NCBI GenBank assembly: GCA_017979445.1 | Contig: CM030705.1 | Location: 9,064,679-9,128,678, forward strand | Reading direction: 5' to 3' | Source of the DNA: Akebia trifoliata | Taxonomy: Eukaryota > Streptophyta > Magnoliopsida > Ranunculales > Lardizabalaceae | Length of the DNA: 64,000 nt | In this document: positions 60,101 to 64,000 of the stretch, in pieces | Layout: each line of letters begins with the position of its first letter | Numbering within the stretch: position 1 is the first letter of the stretch | The notes under the pieces: generated by a model | What the model saw: the letters and a program-made list of their open reading frames with translations, nothing else | What the model was told of the DNA's origin: nothing | Database searches by the model: none | Program-made: the position numbers and the translations under genes

Positions 60101-63100
60101 AATTCTCTAAGAGACAATTCAGTCTCTTGAAGGAGCCATCCCCCTAATGTAATACATAGGTCAATCCCTCAAGGAAAGTCAAGCTCTTTATCAAAATACT
60201 ATAACTTGCAGCTACTCGGGTAGTAGCAAAAGTAAGAATTGTAACATTGACATAACCAACCTCAGATACATAACACAACTGAGTCAACTCAAAGAATTGA
60301 ACAGTCACCAGGTTAAATCAACTGTAGAGCAAAAGCCACTTCTCTTGTCAGTTACAAAAGTCAAGAGAGTAGAGCTTTAAGGCCATATGAACCAAGATAG
60401 TGGTTCTATAAAGCCATTATGAGATAAGAAAAAATGGGTCATTATGGTCATAATGATATTATGGGTTATTAATGATAAAAATCATGGGAAAATGTTACAT
60501 GCTCTAAGATTGATGAGCTAATTCTATAAATAGGGAGACTTTTTCCACTCCAAGGTAAGTCAAAACACACAACACTACTCTGCTTCTAAATTTCTTCTCC
60601 TTACTTAGCATTTTTTCTCAAGTTAACTTAATCATCGAAGGCCCTTAGACTAACACCAGGTGAGACCAATGGAGAAGATAGTCAAGTCAAAGAAGAAGAC
60701 CAGAGAAAGTGGAAAGTCAACATGCAATTCGAGGATCAAATCATCATCAACAATACAAATCTCGAGGAGAGTGGGAGATCCGAAAAAATCTACTACACTA
60801 CCCATTTTTTACGAGCTCCTATCTTATTCCCTCTTTCTTTTTCTTTTTCTTTTTCTTTTTTTCTTTTTTTCTTTATTTTACATTACATATTAAAATATTT
60901 TTTTTCCACTATAACCAAATAAATGGTCAATAAGAGCTCTCAAAGAGAGAGACATGGAGTGAGAAATAAGGGAAGATTGGGCTCATATTTATAGCTTTCA
61001 ATTTCCCTCCAAAATGAATTTCACAACCCAACTTCCCTCCTAACCAATTTCATAGTTCATGTGAAAAAATGAGAACCAATAGGAAAGTATTCTCAAAAGA
61101 TAATTTTCCTTTTCCATATGAAAAACAAACAACCATTAAGATTTACAAATCATCAATCTATGTGTATTGATCAAAAAAAGATCTTTTCACTTTTAGACAT
61201 TAGCACAACAAAAACTAGATATTTACGAAATTTTCCATCATGCTTATATGTGATATTAATTAATATATTTCGAATTAGCATTATATATAACAGCACACAT
61301 CGATGACTTAATTATTTAGAAATAACTTATAGCACTTACTTACACATTGTTATAATCGACAGTTTTCTTAACAACGATAGGTTCAAATCAATTTATTGAT
61401 AAAAAGGAAATAATAGATTCAATTTTCACCTCAAGATAACCTAATAAGACAGTAAGTAAAATTTTAATGAAGGTAGGAAAACCACTCAAAGTTAAATACC
61501 CATTTAACTTTGACACAAAACCAGGGTAAATAATCACCTGCGTTGGTACAGCTTTCGCAAGTTGTGTTGGAATGTCTTTTGGACTGGAAATGACATGTAG
61601 CTGGCTAATGACAGATCCTGACAAAACATTAACAAAGAAAACATTCCAGATTGTGAAGTACAGAACTTTGTAGCATGCACTCTTTTTCCTGCCACTACGA
61701 GAGATATTCCCTTCCACAGCTGAAAATAACATCATTGTTGGAGGGACACTGTATAGAAATAACATTAGAATTACACTTGGTAGGTAACCTGTCACAAGCT
61801 GATTTACAAATTTCCTGCACAAGAAGGATATGCTAAGTTACTGACAGACCAATGCCAATCTAACCATGGTTTAAAGTATCATACCATTTCAGAATATATT
61901 GACAATACATACCACTATTTGAACATTTCAAAACAAAACATGCCTAGAATCGAAGTTCCAATGAATGTTTCAGTTTGTGCCCATTTGTTTCAAAATGTTC
62001 GGAGATAACTTGGATACACGAAAGTGAACAGAAGAAGACATGCAGGAAGCTTCTGGATGCATATGGCATCAACTACTGGACAGGTCAAGTTCTTGGCAAT
62101 TCATGAGCCCCATCGACCATGGCCCAATCGCAAACTTACATGTGTGGACACATAAGAACCGTGCCACTATGAATGTAGCTTTTAGTTTATATGCATTTTA
62201 AAATAGCTTGTGTTTTCATTGTAATTACATAATGTATGACTCACTAAGGGTAGTTGTGGAAGTAATGCTTTGTTTTCCCTGTTTAAGAGTCAAAATCTGT
62301 GGGGGTAGAGGGGATCATTGATTTGAGTATTGAAAGAAACCAGAAAGCTTCTCGGGTGGACATTTTTTGGAGAAAGCCTGTTTCTCTTGCTGAGTTTTAG
62401 TAATCCAAATATTTTCTACCTAATTTCTTCATCTTTCTAGTACCTGTGAGTATGATTTTATGTTGTGTACACCCAAAAAAAATTGATTTTTATTCTCTGT
62501 TGGCATTGTATTTCCATAGTTAAACAATTTTACAAAAATTCTGCAAAATATTTCCATTTCCAAATGTCGCGAATCAAAATTTAAAAACTTGGTTGGCAAG
62601 TGTTTGAGGGGTGATTTGAGGTCATAATGAAAAATCATTATTTTGCATTATCTGGGCCAACTGGTAAAAAGGAAGGATTCTGATAAGCCAAATAAAAGAA
62701 TTATGGCAAGAAATAAGTTTTTCCATTCTGCATCCAAAGGTCCTTTAATTATTGAGGATTATTCTTAAATTCTATTACTTGTAAAGGGATGTTATCCTTT
62801 TGCTCATATTATTCCCAAGAATCTAGCTAATTATTAGGTGAGCGGGGGAAAATAAAGGATCACATTCCAGGGAGTCTCTTCCTAGTTGTTTTCTTTCTCT
62901 TTGTTCTTTTCATAAAAAATTCTATTTACAAATTTACAATGAAATTTGTGTGAAACCCCGAATACAAAGGAAAATAAACAGTGTCAATCTGCAGTAGTAA
63001 CAAACAATTTGCACACTCTGTATATAACAGTTTAACAGAAATTCAAGTCCACCAAAGACTTCGAAAGGAGCATTCATTTAGGATTTGGAAATAATAAACA

Positions 63101-63438
63101 CAGTTAGAACGTAAAATTTTAATCACAGAGGATACTTACTTTTTTAAAATACCCTTCAGAAATGGGAACATTTGTTGCAACTGTTCTAATTGACTCAAGC
63201 CTTGTACAAACGCAACAGGGATAAGAAACAGAAACATTAAAACAGTTGCGGCCACAAGAGTTGAAATCTTACGGATCCAAAGTTGCCTATATGGGATCCA
63301 AAGGTTTGACCAATAAACATCGTGTGGTTTTGGAGCCAAGTCAGTGACCCATAACATTGGATTTGATGATTGAAGAATCTGTGAAGCAACAACAGCAGCA
63401 TAGCGTGTCTTGAAGAAAACGAATGCAGCAGCACAGTC
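54108..63438 (-). CDS. CSC1-like (OSCA family, RXW8-type) ion channel, 3' part
   Basis: Exons in coding order: 63438-63140, 61814-61538, 56553-56275, 54642-54409, 54329-54108 (TGA stop). Phases join cleanly and all donors are GT. The protein is the C-terminal half of an OSCA/TMEM63 osmosensitive calcium-permeable channel (RSN1_7TM region). Landmarks are LAPKPHDVYWSNLWIPYRQL with a following membrane helix, FVNQLVTGYLPSVILMLFLY, SPKDIPTQLAKAVPTQ, ATFFITYVLTSGWTSLCSEV, PLILPFLLVYFFLGYVVYRN, YIPKYDTSGEIWPIVHNSTI, LLFNEYCRQRFHPIFKSFSA, and the tail DLIEMDRHDELYGRMEEIHQ...LGRLPLSGIQ. The tail and exon joins fit RXW8-type members best. The N-terminal exons lie beyond the right edge. Intron 61537-56554 is 5 kb and rich in repeats. 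Confidence 0.9.
55637..55679. repeat. Short strong hairpin in the channel gene intron
   Basis: TGGTACAGAAACCTTGGTA, a 4-5 base loop, then TACCAAAGGTTTCTGTACCA: arms of 19-20 bp with a single bulge. It lies in the intron between exons 54409-54642 and 56275-56553. Confidence 0.8.
58748..60660. mobile_element. Possible solo LTR with a stem-loop array and a nested insertion
   Basis: At 58748 TGTAGGAACCAAAAATATTT looks like an LTR start. At about 60535-60540 CTATAAATAGGGAG is a good TATA box, and TCATCGAAGGCCCTTAGACT is typical of Gypsy U5. Repeats of GGAGGTTCGGCCTCC with GCCGACCCCT occur at 58880-59030 and again, decayed, at 59940-60150. Unrelated AT-rich sequence separates the two blocks, probably an insertion. 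Outer limits are uncertain. Confidence 0.45.
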
Positions 63439-64000
63439 CTGCATGAAAGAGCAAGACACTATTGGACAATCGAGATACATAATAATGCTCATGGCTCATC
63501 TCAGCAAAACATGTCTATTCAAGGGCCAAAAATATTGACATGTCTTGGAAATATGGGTTAGAAGTTTCAGAATGGGCTTAATCCATAGAGATCATCCCCA
63601 ACTTGTAAAACTGGGGTTAGAAGTTTCGGAATGGGCTGATTTTTGAGAGGATGATCTCCTCACCATAGAGATCATCCTCACAAAAAATCAGCCCATTCTG
63701 AAACTTCTAACCCATATTTCCAAAACACATTGTCAATTTTTTTGTCCCCATATATATATATATATAGCTATCCATGCTGTCCATTAAGGCAAATGTCTTC
63801 AACTCTGCTCTTATTATATGGCAATTGTCCTCATCTCTTTATAAATAATAGAACCAAAATAAGACAAACAAGCACTTCAAATGAGGCTTTTACCAACCTG
63901 CCTAAAGCAGGAGAGATTTGAGTCAATCATCCCAAACTAATATCATTTTATCAATTATGGTTTTTAGTCATTTGAGAAAAGAAGACTATTAATTCCCAAA
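63439..64000 (-). other. Intron of the CSC1-like gene with a foldback repeat
   Basis: At 63546-63722, TGGAAATATGGGTTAGAAGT and its complement ACTTCTAACCCATATTTCCA flank inner inverted GATGATCTC/GAGATCATC blocks. It is the same family as 51357-51783. The upstream coding exons are outside the window. Confidence 0.6.

Noticed and set aside
60660..60933. Three overlapping frames with Ser/Phe-rich ends
   Set aside because: The ends are generated by a CTTTT-type microsatellite at about 60828-60875, inside an intron on the opposite strand.

Overview
The window is nuclear DNA from a flowering plant, most likely a eudicot. The evidence is multi-exon genes with GT-AG introns, AT-rich intergenic sequence and many plant-type transposons (Ty3/Gypsy Tat, Ty1/Copia, PIF/Harbinger-like MITEs, a tRNA-derived SINE). 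I cannot name the species. There are no bacterial genes, CRISPR arrays, rRNA genes or recognisable tRNA genes.

Three host genes are present. Two are branched-chain amino acid aminotransferase (BCAT) genes in tandem on the + strand. Gene A (24731-34402, 10 exons, 417 codons) has a plastid-like leader. Gene B (46335-50837, 10 exons, 389 codons) has a mitochondrion-like leader. Six internal exons have identical lengths, so the pair arose by duplication and then diverged in N-terminal targeting. The third gene, on the - strand, is the 3' part of a CSC1/OSCA-type (RXW8-like) channel gene (five exons, 54108-63438), whose 5' end lies beyond the right edge. A single exon of a trichome-birefringence-like (TBL) gene survives as a pseudogene at 4022-4162.

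Layout. 360-2572: a Copia relic whose right end is an inverted copy of its own LTR start. 4836-6337: two Harbinger-like MITEs. 7472-7700: a SINE. 9109-20493: a complete-length, coding-dead Tat element with about 0.81-kb LTRs and a 5-bp target duplication. It has gag, RT, two RNase H regions and integrase, followed by 33-bp and 150-bp tandem arrays. 20803-23208: a foldback element with arms of about 0.86 kb around tandem repeats of about 215 bp. 24.7-34.4 kb: BCAT gene A. 35.5-42.0 kb: a tandem-duplicated intergenic unit, one copy of which carries an older truncated Tat element in reverse orientation. 42-46 kb: MITEs. 46.3-50.8 kb: BCAT gene B. 51-54 kb: hairpin repeats. 54.1 kb to the end: the channel gene, with a repeat-filled 5-kb intron.

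The BCATs would catalyse the same leucine/isoleucine/valine transamination in different organelles (synthesis in plastids, breakdown in mitochondria); the locations are inferred from leader composition only. The most unusual items are the large foldback element, the inverted-end Copia relic, the apparent GC-AG first intron of gene A, and the array of short stem-loops in the channel gene intron.
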